Assembly: GCA_023664085.1 (NCBI GenBank)
Contig: JAMPGE010000006.1
Span: 1-57,071 of the forward strand
Reading direction: 5' to 3'
DNA length: 57,071 bases
Origin: Muribaculum sp.
GTDB lineage: Bacteria; Bacteroidota; Bacteroidia; Bacteroidales; Muribaculaceae
The notes beneath the pieces are model-generated. The model was given only the letters and a program-made list of their open reading frames with translations. It was not told where the DNA came from and did no database searches. Shown piece by piece: positions 34,772 to 42,935 of this stretch (the first letter of the stretch is position 1; the number at the start of each line of letters is the position of its first letter). A program made the position numbers and the translations under genes.

Positions 34772-35831
34772 TAATACCAATCATAAGAAATACTTTTCCA
34801 TATGGAAAGTGCTGCTTCCGGTAGCCATCGGAATTGCAGTGGTCGCTCTTATGTTCTGGCACGATGCCCGTAAGGAAGACTTGGGAGAAATATTGCACAG
34901 TATTCAATTCACTCCGCGGTGCATACTCTGCATAATTCTTGCCTTCATGTGTATGCTCGGCCGCGACTTCGGACTCACCTGGAGATTCAGAGCTCTCACA
35001 AACCATCAGTTAAAATGGAAATCCGCTTGGGAGGTAGACATGCTGTGCGAATTCACTTCGTGCATCACTCCTTCCGCAGTAGGGGGAAGCAGCCTCGGCA
35101 TGGTGTTTCTGAATTCCAAAGGAATTGAATTCGGAAAAGCCACCACATTGATGATGACCACTCTGATTCTTGATGAGTCCTTCTTCGTATTGTTTTGCCC
35201 GATTATGATTTTCCTCACTCCCGGCAATGAAATATTCGCATCGGGAGGCGCTACATTCTCTCATGGTATCAAACTCACTTTCTGGACCGTATATGCCATC
35301 CTATTTATATGGACCCTCATCCTTTATATGGGGGTGATCTGGCGTCCGCAGTGGATCAAGAGCATTCTTGCCAAAATTTGCCGAATCAGGTTTCTGAAGC
35401 ATTTTGCTCCAAAAGCAGAATCGCTGAGTACCAACATGATCGCCACTTCTGCCGAACTAAAGAAGAAGCCTTTTAGGTTCTGGCTTGAAGTGTTTGGCGG
35501 CACTGCCCTCTCCTGGACTTCCCGGTATCTGGTGGTCAATGCCCTTTTCCTTGGATTCATCCCAGCCGACGATCCTTACCAATGGATTATCCTCGCGCGT
35601 CAGTTTGTGATCTGGGTGGTATTGATGGTAAGTCCCACTCCCGGAGGTGCAGGTCTTAGCGAATGGTTGTTCTCAGAATATTACGGCGATCTCGTGGTCA
35701 CTGCCGGAATGGCCCTTATCCTCGCTATATTCTGGAGAATCATTTCCTATTATCTTTATCTGCTCATCGGTGCTATTATAGTGCCTGGATGGCTCAAAAG
35801 TTCGGTTCAAAAGATTCGTTCCCAAAAATAA
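34758..35831 (+). CDS. LPG-synthase-TM/flippase-like membrane protein
   Basis: 357 residues from ATG 34758, inside the end of the GT4 gene; the frame is open upstream but that would double the overlap. About eight hydrophobic segments are visible, with 'TPSAVGGSSLGMVFLNSKGI' and 'MVSPTPGGAGLSEWLFSEYY', the family signature of the lysylphosphatidylglycerol synthase TM region (UPF0104/AglD-like). Such proteins are proposed flippases or transferase anchors. It lies between a glycosyltransferase and kdsB, so an envelope lipid role is likely. There is no cytoplasmic MprF synthase domain. Confidence 0.87.
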   Translation: MAESDNTNHKKYFSIWKVLLPVAIGIAVVALMFWHDARKEDLGEILHSIQFTPRCILCIILAFMCMLGRDFGLTWRFRALTNHQLKWKSAWEVDMLCEFTSCITPSAVGGSSLGMVFLNSKGIEFGKATTLMMTTLILDESFFVLFCPIMIFLTPGNEIFASGGATFSHGIKLTFWTVYAILFIWTLILYMGVIWRPQWIKSILAKICRIRFLKHFAPKAESLSTNMIATSAELKKKPFRFWLEVFGGTALSWTSRYLVVNALFLGFIPADDPYQWIILARQFVIWVVLMVSPTPGGAGLSEWLFSEYYGDLVVTAGMALILAIFWRIISYYLYLLIGAIIVPGWLKSSVQKIRSQK

Positions 35832-35840
35832 GATTTTGAT

Positions 35841-36623
35841 ATGAATATTATCGCTATAATTCCAGCACGTTACAATTCCTCCCGTTTCCCCGGCAAACCC
35901 CTTGCCATTCTTGGTGGAGAACCGGTGATAATCAGGGTATGTCGTCGTGTGGAGCAAGCCGGGATCCATCCGGTTGTGGCCACGGATGACCAACGTATCT
36001 ACGATGCAGTGATCCAAGCGGGATTCATGCCTGTGATGACTTCTCCGGTCCACCGAAGCGGTACTGACCGTATCTGCGAAGCTCTTGATAAGATCACGGC
36101 CGAAGGTATGCAGCCCGACGTAGTGGTCAACGTACAGGGAGATGAGCCTTTCATCCGTCCTCAACAATTGATTGCACTATGCCAGACTTTCACTGATCCG
36201 GAAGTGGAACTTGCTACACTTGTGAAGCCATTTCCTGACGATATGCCGTATAAAGCACTGGAAAACCCCAATTTGGTGAAAGTGGCGCGCAAACTCAACG
36301 GAGACGCCCTTTACTTTTCCCGCTCCGTAATTCCCACGATCCGAGGTGTGGAGAAAAACAAATGGCCGGACTCACACGTCTTTCTTACACACATGGGCGT
36401 CTATGCATATCGTCCGGACACACTCAGGCATGTGGCATCTTTACCGCAATCGCCACTGGAAAAGGCCGAAAGCCTTGAGCAACTAAGATGGTTGGAAGCC
36501 GGGCTGAATATTCGCACCGTTGAGACCACCGGTGAAAGCATCGGAATAGACACTCCCGAAGATCTAAAGCGGGCGGAAGCCTTTCTACTCAAAATTTCCG
36601 ATACGGAAATTGCAGATATATGA
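35841..36623 (+). CDS. kdsB: 3-deoxy-manno-octulosonate cytidylyltransferase
   Basis: 260 residues. The nucleotide-binding start 'IIPARYNSSRFPGKPLA' is diagnostic, with 'HRSGTDRICEALDK', 'NVQGDEPFIRPQQL', 'YFSRSVIPTIR' and 'HMGVYAYRPDTL' following in order. It activates Kdo as CMP-Kdo for transfer to lipid A. It begins 9 bases after the flippase-like gene and is probably in the same transcript. kdsA is about 17 kb away on the other strand. Confidence 0.96.
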   Translation: MNIIAIIPARYNSSRFPGKPLAILGGEPVIIRVCRRVEQAGIHPVVATDDQRIYDAVIQAGFMPVMTSPVHRSGTDRICEALDKITAEGMQPDVVVNVQGDEPFIRPQQLIALCQTFTDPEVELATLVKPFPDDMPYKALENPNLVKVARKLNGDALYFSRSVIPTIRGVEKNKWPDSHVFLTHMGVYAYRPDTLRHVASLPQSPLEKAESLEQLRWLEAGLNIRTVETTGESIGIDTPEDLKRAEAFLLKISDTEIADI

Positions 36624-36749
36624 GTTTTTTAGTAATTTCGCAATGAATTTGGCAAAGATGCGGATTATCCAATATTCTTTTATAGGGCCCAATCTGCATT
36701 ATTCGTCATAAAATCTTCTATAATAGGCTAATAGGTAAAAAAGATAAGT

Positions 36750-38405
36750 ATGAAAAAGAGTGCACTCCAAAGAGTGAGAGCTGAGTATCAACCCAAACTT
36801 CCTAAAGCTCTCCAAGGTCCTGTAAAACTTAAAATCGGTGATCCCACACAATCAGTAGCCGATCAAGATCGTATCAAAGAACTGTTTCCGAACACTTACG
36901 GCATGCCCGTGGTGGAATTTGTCACAGACGAACACCCCGAACGCCTTGAAGAGCCTTTCAACGTAGGCATAATCCTTTCCGGCGGACAGGCCCCCGGCGG
37001 CCACAACGTGGTGAGCGGCATTTTCGACGGAATCAAGTCGCTCAATAAAGAATGCCGCCTTTACGGATTTCTTATGGGTCCCTCCGGATTCATCAACCAT
37101 CAATACATGGAGCTGACTGCCGGATACATCAAGGAATACCGCAACACCGGCGGCTTTGACATTATCGGCTCCGGACGTACAAAACTTGAGACTCCCGAAC
37201 AATTCGACTCTGGCCTTAAAATTCTTAAAGAACTCAACATCAAGGCCCTCGTTATAATAGGCGGTGACGACTCCAACACCAATGCCGCTGTGCTCGCCGA
37301 ATATTACAAGGCTAATGGCGAAGACATTCAGGTGATCGGAGTGCCCAAAACTATCGACGGTGACCTCAAAAACGAATGGATCGAAACATCTTTCGGTTTC
37401 GACACAGCCTGCAAAGTATATTCCGAAGTGATAGGCAACATCCAGCGTGACTGCAACTCCGCAAAAAAATACTATCATTTCATAAAACTCATGGGCCGTT
37501 CGGCTTCCCATATCGCCCTCGAATGCGCTTTGGAAACCCAGCCTAACGTTTGCATTATATCTGAAGAAGTGCAGGCCAAAAGAATGACCCTAGACAACAT
37601 CGTAAGCTACCTCTGCTACGTGATTTCCGAACGTGCCAAACTCGGCTGGAACTTCGGCACTGTACTTGTGCCCGAGGGTCTCATCGAATTTATACCTTCG
37701 GTTAAAAAACTCATTCAGGAACTCAACGACGTACTCGTGGAATATGCTCAGGAACTCGAAGGTCTTGAAGAACTCGACAAACTCCGTGCGATCCACTCTC
37801 ACCTCTCCCCCGCCAACGCCGATCTCTACAAGAGTTTCCCCAAGGCCATTGCCCTGCAGCTAAGCCTTGACCGAGATTCCCACGGCAACGTACAGGTCTC
37901 TCTTATCGAGACTGAAAGCCTGCTGAGCCAAATGGTGGAAAAACGCCTTCAGGAAATGGCTGAAGAGGGCGAATACAGCGGTAAATTCTCTGCCCAGCAC
38001 CACTTCTTCGGCTACGAGGGAAGATGTGCGGACCCCACCAATTTCGATGCCGACTATACCTATGCTCTCGGATATAACGCCGCCATGCTTATAAATTCCG
38101 GTCTCACAGGTTACATGTCCAGCGTCCGCAACCTTACCGGACACACTGAAGAATGGATACCCGGCGGTATTCCCATCACCATGATGATGAATATGGAACG
38201 CCGCAACGGCAAAGAAAAACCCGTGATTCAGAAAGCTCTCGTAAACCTCAACGGACGTCCTTATCTTAAGTTCGCATCCATGCGTGAGACTCTTGCTCTC
38301 AACACCCTGTATCAGTATCCCGGCCCAATCCAGTATTTCGGCCCCGCCGAGGTCTGCGACCGTCCTTCCATGACTCTTCTGCTCGAGCACGGTAAAGAAA
38401 TCTGA
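36750..38405 (+). CDS. pfp: PPi-dependent phosphofructokinase
   Basis: 551 residues, the length of the large PFP (clade II) type. Motifs are 'ILSGGQAPGGHNVVSG', 'IIGGDDSNTNAAVLAEYY' (the GGDD that selects PPi over ATP), 'VPKTIDGDLKNEWIETSFG', and 'KLMGRSASHIALECALETQP'. It phosphorylates fructose-6-phosphate reversibly with PPi, saving ATP in fermenting anaerobes. Heavy use of C-ending codons suggests high expression. It is a single-gene unit with 126 bases upstream and no clear consensus promoter. Confidence 0.96.
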   Translation: MKKSALQRVRAEYQPKLPKALQGPVKLKIGDPTQSVADQDRIKELFPNTYGMPVVEFVTDEHPERLEEPFNVGIILSGGQAPGGHNVVSGIFDGIKSLNKECRLYGFLMGPSGFINHQYMELTAGYIKEYRNTGGFDIIGSGRTKLETPEQFDSGLKILKELNIKALVIIGGDDSNTNAAVLAEYYKANGEDIQVIGVPKTIDGDLKNEWIETSFGFDTACKVYSEVIGNIQRDCNSAKKYYHFIKLMGRSASHIALECALETQPNVCIISEEVQAKRMTLDNIVSYLCYVISERAKLGWNFGTVLVPEGLIEFIPSVKKLIQELNDVLVEYAQELEGLEELDKLRAIHSHLSPANADLYKSFPKAIALQLSLDRDSHGNVQVSLIETESLLSQMVEKRLQEMAEEGEYSGKFSAQHHFFGYEGRCADPTNFDADYTYALGYNAAMLINSGLTGYMSSVRNLTGHTEEWIPGGIPITMMMNMERRNGKEKPVIQKALVNLNGRPYLKFASMRETLALNTLYQYPGPIQYFGPAEVCDRPSMTLLLEHGKEI

Positions 38406-38434
38406 TATTTTAGTAAGGCATCTGCCCTATTGCG

Positions 38435-38938
38435 ATGAAAATAAACTCTTTTATATTAAACACGGTGACGATAGGCCTATGGCTTATCGTCACCGCGTGC
38501 TCTTCCGGTCAGTCCAAGGCCACGGATTCTTTGTCGGATTCTCAAAGTGCCGGATCTTTTGCCGAATCCCATTCCAACCCCTCTTCACTGGCCGACAACG
38601 CTGAATATAAATTAATCAATAATAGGATCATTCCCATCAACGGACGCCCCGCCGTAGTGGATTTCTACGCCGACTGGTGTCCTCCCTGTCGCAAACTCCA
38701 CCCAATATTCACCTCAATAGCTCAGGATTTCGAAGGGATGGTCGACTTCATTAGAGTAGACGTAGATGCCAAGGAATCTCTGGCTCAGGAATATGTAGGA
38801 AGGGGCATACCCACACTCGTATTTCTACTTCCCAACGGAGATGTGGCCGCTACTACCGAAGGATTCATGACCGAGCCGGAACTCCGTTCCTGCGTAGAGG
38901 AACTCATCGAAAAGACCCACAATATTTCCCACCAATAA
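38435..38938 (+). CDS. Thioredoxin-fold lipoprotein
   Basis: 167 residues. The signal ends in the lipobox 'LIVTAC' (Cys22), so it is anchored in the envelope. The thioredoxin domain (about 60-160) has 'AVVDFYADWCPPCRKLHPIF' with the CPPC active site and the cis-Pro in 'GRGIPTLVFLLP'. It probably reduces or isomerises disulphides in the periplasm. It lies 29 bases after pfp and may be read through from it. Confidence 0.88.
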   Translation: MKINSFILNTVTIGLWLIVTACSSGQSKATDSLSDSQSAGSFAESHSNPSSLADNAEYKLINNRIIPINGRPAVVDFYADWCPPCRKLHPIFTSIAQDFEGMVDFIRVDVDAKESLAQEYVGRGIPTLVFLLPNGDVAATTEGFMTEPELRSCVEELIEKTHNISHQ

Positions 38939-39057
38939 AACACCTCTCCCATCTTATAAAAATAAAACATTTATTCTCCTCTTCATAAAACACCGCTCCC
39001 ACGCCTCAGGCTCCAGTCCTCTTCCGAAGCCAATTCCACTATGAAATGGCCTCTTAT

Positions 39058-39088
39058 TTTGAACTTCCCCAAAATTCTACTATCTTTG
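39058..39088 (+). promoter_or_regulatory. Promoter for the MFSD1-like transporter
   Basis: TTTG (39058-39061) and TATCTTTG (39081-39088) are 19 bases apart. Predicted start near 39095 gives an 89-base leader that carries a GTCTCATAAAAT element at 39104-39115. Confidence 0.65.
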
Positions 39089-39183
39089 CACCGACTAAGA
39101 CCCGTCTCATAAAATTCATATGACCAACGGCTCTTCGCCGGGAGTTCCTTCCCAATATTTTTCGACAACCTAAACTATCAATT

Positions 39184-40920
39184 ATGTCTAACCAATCTGC
39201 TGCCGCCATGAACGGTGGAGTGATCGAAGTGCTACGCGACAAAGCCTGGGCCCGCTGGACTGCCCTCGGACTGCTCGCCTTCGCCATGTTCTGCTCCTAC
39301 GTATTCATGGATGTCCTCTCCCCTATCAAAGATCTACTTCAATCTACACGCGGTTGGGATTCAACCGCCTTCGGCACCATGCAAGGTTCCGAGACTTTCC
39401 TCAACGTATTTATCTTCTTCCTGATCTTCGCCGGAATCATCCTCGACAAGATGGGCGTGCGCTTCACAGCCGTCCTTTCCGGTGGCGTAATGGTTGTGGG
39501 CGGCCTTATCAACTGGTATGCCCTCACCGATGCCTTCCAGGGTTCCGGTCTTGACATCTGGTTTACCGAACACCTGAACTACATCCCGGGCTTTGACGAA
39601 CTCGGCATCTCCCCCTTCTATGAAGGTATGCCGGCAAGCGCCAAACTTTCGGCCGTAGGCTTCATGATTTTCGGTTGCGGTGTGGAAATGGCAGGTATCA
39701 CTGTGTCGCGAGGCATTGTAAAATGGTTCAAGGGTCGCGAGATGGCTATGGCCATGGGTTCCGAAATGGCTCTTGCCCGTCTGGGTGTGGGCACATGTAT
39801 GATCTTCTCCCCACTTATCGCCAATTTCAGCGGCAACATCAGCGTATCACGCTCCGTGGCTTTCGGCGTGTTGCTCCTCCTGATTGCCCTAATCATGTTT
39901 ATCGTATACTTCTTCATGGACAAGAAGCTTGATGCCCAGACCGGTGAAGCTGAAGAATCCGATGAACCGTTTAAGATCTCCGACCTCGGCAAGATTCTCT
40001 CCAGCTGGGCCTTCTGGCTGGTTGCGCTTCTCTGCGTACTTTATTATTCCGCTATATTCCCATTCCAGAAGTATGCTGTCAACATGCTTCAGTGCAACCT
40101 TACGCTCCATCCGGAAAGCGTCACCGAATTCTGGCAAAGCGATCTGGCCACATATATTCAATATGTAATCATGCTTATTGTAGCCATCGGGGCTTTCGGT
40201 TTCAGTTTCACAAAGGCCAAAGGCGTGAAATACTCCTCTCTCTGCATTGCCATTGTTGCTCTCGTCATCTACTGCGTGATGGGATATATGCGTCAGTCAG
40301 CTGCCGCTATCTTCGCGGTATTCCCCCTGCTCGCCGTCGGTATCACCCCCATTCTCGGTAACTACGTGGACTACAAGGGCAAAGCAGCTTCCATGCTCAT
40401 TTTCGGTGCTCTTTTGCTTATCATCTGCCACCTCACCTTCGCCTTTATACTTCCGATGTTTAAGGGCAACGATATGGGTGGTGTGATCCTTGCCTATGTC
40501 ACGATCCTCGTGCTCGGAGCAAGTTTCTCTCTCGTGCCGGCTTCCCTTTGGCCCTCCGTGCCCAAGCTTGTCGACGCCAAAATCATCGGTTCTGCCTACG
40601 CTCTGATTTTCTGGATTCAGAACATCGGTCTGTGGCTCTTCCCGCTGCTGATCGGTAAAGTGCTCGATAGCACCAACGCCGATCTCGTGGCCCAGCAGAA
40701 AGCCGGACTGATCTCCGCCGAACAAGCCGCCATCAGCTACAACTACACCTGGCCCCTCGTGATGCTCGCTTGTCTCGGAGGTGCAGCTCTCGTGCTTGGA
40801 ATCATCCTCAAGGGTCTTGATGCCAAAAAGCACCTTGGGCTCGAACTCCCCAATATTCAGGAACCCACTCAAGTTAAGAAGGAAGTGGAAGAATCTGAAG
40901 TTATCGACGCTGAACTTTAA
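39184..40920 (+). CDS. MFS transporter, MFSD1-like
   Basis: 578 residues with 12 or so transmembrane helices. 'CSYVFMDVLSPIKDLLQ' begins the first, and an MFS loop pattern follows at 'ILDKMGVRFTAVLSGGVMV'. The late block 'PASLWPSVPKLVDAKIIG' and 'AYALIFWIQNIGLWLFPLLI' closely resembles animal MFSD1, which carries dipeptides in lysosomes; bacterial relatives are uncharacterised. A long loop and an acidic C-terminal tail ('EVEESEVIDAEL') are present. Single-gene unit with its own promoter and a perfect terminator. Confidence 0.85.
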   Translation: MSNQSAAAMNGGVIEVLRDKAWARWTALGLLAFAMFCSYVFMDVLSPIKDLLQSTRGWDSTAFGTMQGSETFLNVFIFFLIFAGIILDKMGVRFTAVLSGGVMVVGGLINWYALTDAFQGSGLDIWFTEHLNYIPGFDELGISPFYEGMPASAKLSAVGFMIFGCGVEMAGITVSRGIVKWFKGREMAMAMGSEMALARLGVGTCMIFSPLIANFSGNISVSRSVAFGVLLLLIALIMFIVYFFMDKKLDAQTGEAEESDEPFKISDLGKILSSWAFWLVALLCVLYYSAIFPFQKYAVNMLQCNLTLHPESVTEFWQSDLATYIQYVIMLIVAIGAFGFSFTKAKGVKYSSLCIAIVALVIYCVMGYMRQSAAAIFAVFPLLAVGITPILGNYVDYKGKAASMLIFGALLLIICHLTFAFILPMFKGNDMGGVILAYVTILVLGASFSLVPASLWPSVPKLVDAKIIGSAYALIFWIQNIGLWLFPLLIGKVLDSTNADLVAQQKAGLISAEQAAISYNYTWPLVMLACLGGAALVLGIILKGLDAKKHLGLELPNIQEPTQVKKEVEESEVIDAEL

Positions 40921-40932
40921 TTAAATCATATA

Positions 40933-40970
40933 TAGGACAGAGTTTTCCGAGAAAGGAAAACTCTGTCCTA
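40933..40970 (+). terminator. Terminator of the MFSD1-like gene
   Basis: A perfect 16-bp stem (40933-40948 with 40955-40970) around a six-base GAGAAA loop. Little poly-T follows; the stem alone is very stable. Confidence 0.85.
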
Positions 40971-41049
40971 CTTATTATTGTTTAAAGTATAAGCACGTCT
41001 GCTTTCTCCAATATGCAACTTGCCGAAAGGAAAACCAAAGAAAGTATAT

Positions 41050-42156
41050 ATGAAAAGGACACTTACTATAATAGTGGCAAGCCTGATTATCTTCTTGCAG
41101 TCAAGTGCCGAGACCGTGAGTCAGAAGGCTGCATCCCAACTCGCCCAGGAATTCTTCAACGAGGTGCACGGCAAAATCATGGCCCCTGTCAAACTGGTAT
41201 ATAACGGACGAAACCTTACCACAAACCGTCTGTTCGTGCCTTTTTATATCTACAATCTTCCCGCAGGAGGCTTCGTAATCATCTCCGCAGAAAACAAAAC
41301 TTTCCCCATTCTCGGTTTCAGTCTGAAGGAAAACTTCGATCCTAACCATATCGGGCCGAAAGAAAAAGCGTTGCTCACTTCCTACGCACGCGATATCGAA
41401 ATGATCCGATACGACAGCCGAATACCTTATGAAGCTATTGCCGCCTGGACTGATATCCCACACTACATCCGGAGCATACTCGATGCTAAATACGAGGCCA
41501 CCGACCCCGTTTTTACTATGGATGATGCCTCCTCCAGACTTAACGGCATTATCAACACAGGTCTTGCTGAAGAGACAGCTTCGGATATTTATGATCCGAA
41601 ACAGTGGCAGGAAATGATCAACCGCGAACTCAATACCAATCAAAGTGTTGCCGTAGGTTTAATTGAAAACGGAAACGTCTATCCCACTATTGTTTACGGG
41701 CGTCAAGGTGACTATTTTCGTATCGAGCTCGACCGGCGTAACCAGTGGCTGATGCGCCTGCTTCCCTCCGAACTGCTCAGCGGACTGCAGATTGCAGATT
41801 TCTCTTTCCCTGCTGCCATACCATTACCCGAACCCGAAGATACCACCTACAGGTTTTACGATGACTTCGCTCAAGAAACCCGCGCCATTGAACAATCCCG
41901 TCTCTCAGACTCTCAAGCAACTCTTTTGGATTCACCTATCGTGAAAGCCATCGGAGGAGGACATTATGCCATCACTCTGCCCGAAAACGTTAGAATGTTG
42001 ACAATTTATAATCTTGGAGGAGCGATAAGCAGCATACGCACTTTTAAAAATACAAATACCGCTTTTGCAGATCTCAGTATTGAACCCAACGGTTTTTATT
42101 TCGCAAATCTTCTCGGAGAATCCGGCAAAACCTACGGTGTGAAACTAACTCGATAA
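41050..42156 (+). CDS. Secreted Spi-domain protein with degenerate C10 peptidase-like region
   Basis: 368 residues from ATG 41050, where the signal 'MKRTLTIIVASLIIFLQSSA' begins. Residues 25-125 match the Spi/streptopain propeptide type ('ASQLAQEFFNEVHG', 'YNLPAGGFVIISAENKTFPI', 'LGFSLKENFD'). Then the region corresponding to a C10 cysteine protease is shortened: no CVAT-type catalytic cysteine, and where a GHAFV histidine would sit the text is 'NVYPTIVYGRQGDYFRIEL'. A tail 'GFYFANLLGESGKTYGVKL' resembles a sorting signal. It looks like a catalytically dead relative or a standalone inhibitor. A small membrane protein gene follows after 10 bases. Confidence 0.7.
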   Translation: MKRTLTIIVASLIIFLQSSAETVSQKAASQLAQEFFNEVHGKIMAPVKLVYNGRNLTTNRLFVPFYIYNLPAGGFVIISAENKTFPILGFSLKENFDPNHIGPKEKALLTSYARDIEMIRYDSRIPYEAIAAWTDIPHYIRSILDAKYEATDPVFTMDDASSRLNGIINTGLAEETASDIYDPKQWQEMINRELNTNQSVAVGLIENGNVYPTIVYGRQGDYFRIELDRRNQWLMRLLPSELLSGLQIADFSFPAAIPLPEPEDTTYRFYDDFAQETRAIEQSRLSDSQATLLDSPIVKAIGGGHYAITLPENVRMLTIYNLGGAISSIRTFKNTNTAFADLSIEPNGFYFANLLGESGKTYGVKLTR

Positions 42157-42166
42157 AAACCAACCT

Positions 42167-42439
42167 ATGAACCTCATGAAATCCAAGGTAGCCGCTTGGG
42201 CTGCTATTATACTCATTATAATTGTAGTAGGCTTGACATTCGCCATGCGTCCGGTATGGTGGTGCTTTTTCGATATTTTCTTTGCCTTCATGATGTGTTT
42301 TTGCCATCTTCTCGCTCTCAATATGGAAAAGATCAGCGCCATCGCCTGTGTCAAACTGGATCGGGCAGCCTTGGTATTTGGCATCCTTTTCATTTTGGCG
42401 TTGATCGCAGAATACATTGCATATCAATATATTTTTTAA
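42167..42439 (+). CDS. Small three-helix membrane protein
   Basis: 90 residues with three predicted transmembrane helices (about 8-27, 28-50 and 65-88), including 'AAWAAIILIIIVVGLTFAM' and 'ALVFGILFILALIAEYIAYQ'. I do not recognise a family. The frame starts 10 bases after the Spi-domain protein and is probably in the same transcript. A second ATG three codons in is also possible. Confidence 0.65.
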   Translation: MNLMKSKVAAWAAIILIIIVVGLTFAMRPVWWCFFDIFFAFMMCFCHLLALNMEKISAIACVKLDRAALVFGILFILALIAEYIAYQYIF

Positions 42440-42521
42440 GAATGAAATTCAGGTTTCATCTTGTCTTGTGCAAATACATCAAATTAAATTCGCCAAAACC
42501 ATCAATTTTTCAATAAAAATA

Positions 42522-42553
42522 TTTGGTCATTACAAAATAAATATCTAACTTTG
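42522..42553 (+). promoter_or_regulatory. Promoter for tRNA-Cys
   Basis: TTTG (42522-42525) and TAACTTTG (42546-42553) are 20 bases apart. Predicted start near 42560, 22 bases before the tRNA. Confidence 0.6.
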
Positions 42554-42581
42554 CATCGCAATTCCGGAAAGGAAAGCAAAT

Positions 42582-42652
42582 GGTACCATGTCCGAGTGGT
42601 TAGGTAACGGTCTGCAAAACCGTGCACACCAGTTCGAATCTGGTTGGTACCT
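42582..42652 (+). tRNA. tRNA-Cys (GCA)
   Basis: A 71-base cloverleaf: acceptor GGTACCA pairs with TGGTACC, followed by discriminator T. The anticodon stem ACGGT/ACCGT encloses loop CTGCAAA, giving anticodon GCA. The T arm contains TTCGAAT. CCA is not encoded. A terminator follows directly. Confidence 0.95.
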
Positions 42653-42653
42653 C

Positions 42654-42684
42654 AAAAGAGCAACTCTTAGTTGCTCTTTTTTGC
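42654..42684 (+). terminator. Terminator after tRNA-Cys
   Basis: AAAAGAGCAACT (42654-42665) pairs perfectly with AGTTGCTCTTTT (42669-42680) around a CTT loop and leads into a T-run. Confidence 0.9.
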
Positions 42685-42766
42685 ATATAAGCATTCCTAA
42701 AGATATGCAGCGAAAATTAGAAGAAAATTTTTAATGTTCTAAATGCAAGACTTTGGAAACAATTAA

Positions 42767-42783
42767 ATGAAGTCGTCTAAACT
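42767..42783 (+). repeat. Dispersed element TGAAGTYGTCYAAACTT, copy 1
   Basis: The same 17-base sequence recurs with two changes at 56816-56832 and, inverted, at 56856-56872. It could be an insertion-sequence end or another dispersed repeat. It opens a 31-codon frame (42766-42858) that is probably not a gene. Confidence 0.5.
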
Positions 42784-42808
42784 TATTTTGTTATTAAGAC
42801 TTAGTAAG

Positions 42809-42887
42809 ATTTCGGAGGGAATTTCCTTCATCGAAGAGGGAACGATGCCTGCATCGTGACTGATGAGATGATGGAAATTCACCCGAA
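42809..42887. repeat. Long multi-part hairpin downstream of the HU operon
   Basis: An outer imperfect stem pairs TTTCGGAGGGAATTTCC (42809-42825) with GGAAATTCACCCGAAA (42872-42887), and an inner perfect 7-bp stem pairs ACGATGC with GCATCGT (42841-42856). The transcripts of neither strand have an adjoining poly-T. No gene is seen in 42685-42935. Confidence 0.6.
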
Positions 42888-42935
42888 AGACCTCTAAGAT
42901 GTGTAAAATATGAGTATTTGTCTCGCAGTTTGAGG

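Noticed and set aside
36852-37511. A 219-codon frame opposite the PPi-PFK gene
   Set aside because: It is a shadow of a strongly codon-biased gene.
42766-42858. A 31-codon frame beginning at the repeated 17-base element
   Set aside because: It shares its start with a repeat, runs through a hairpin, and has no promoter or homologue I recognise.
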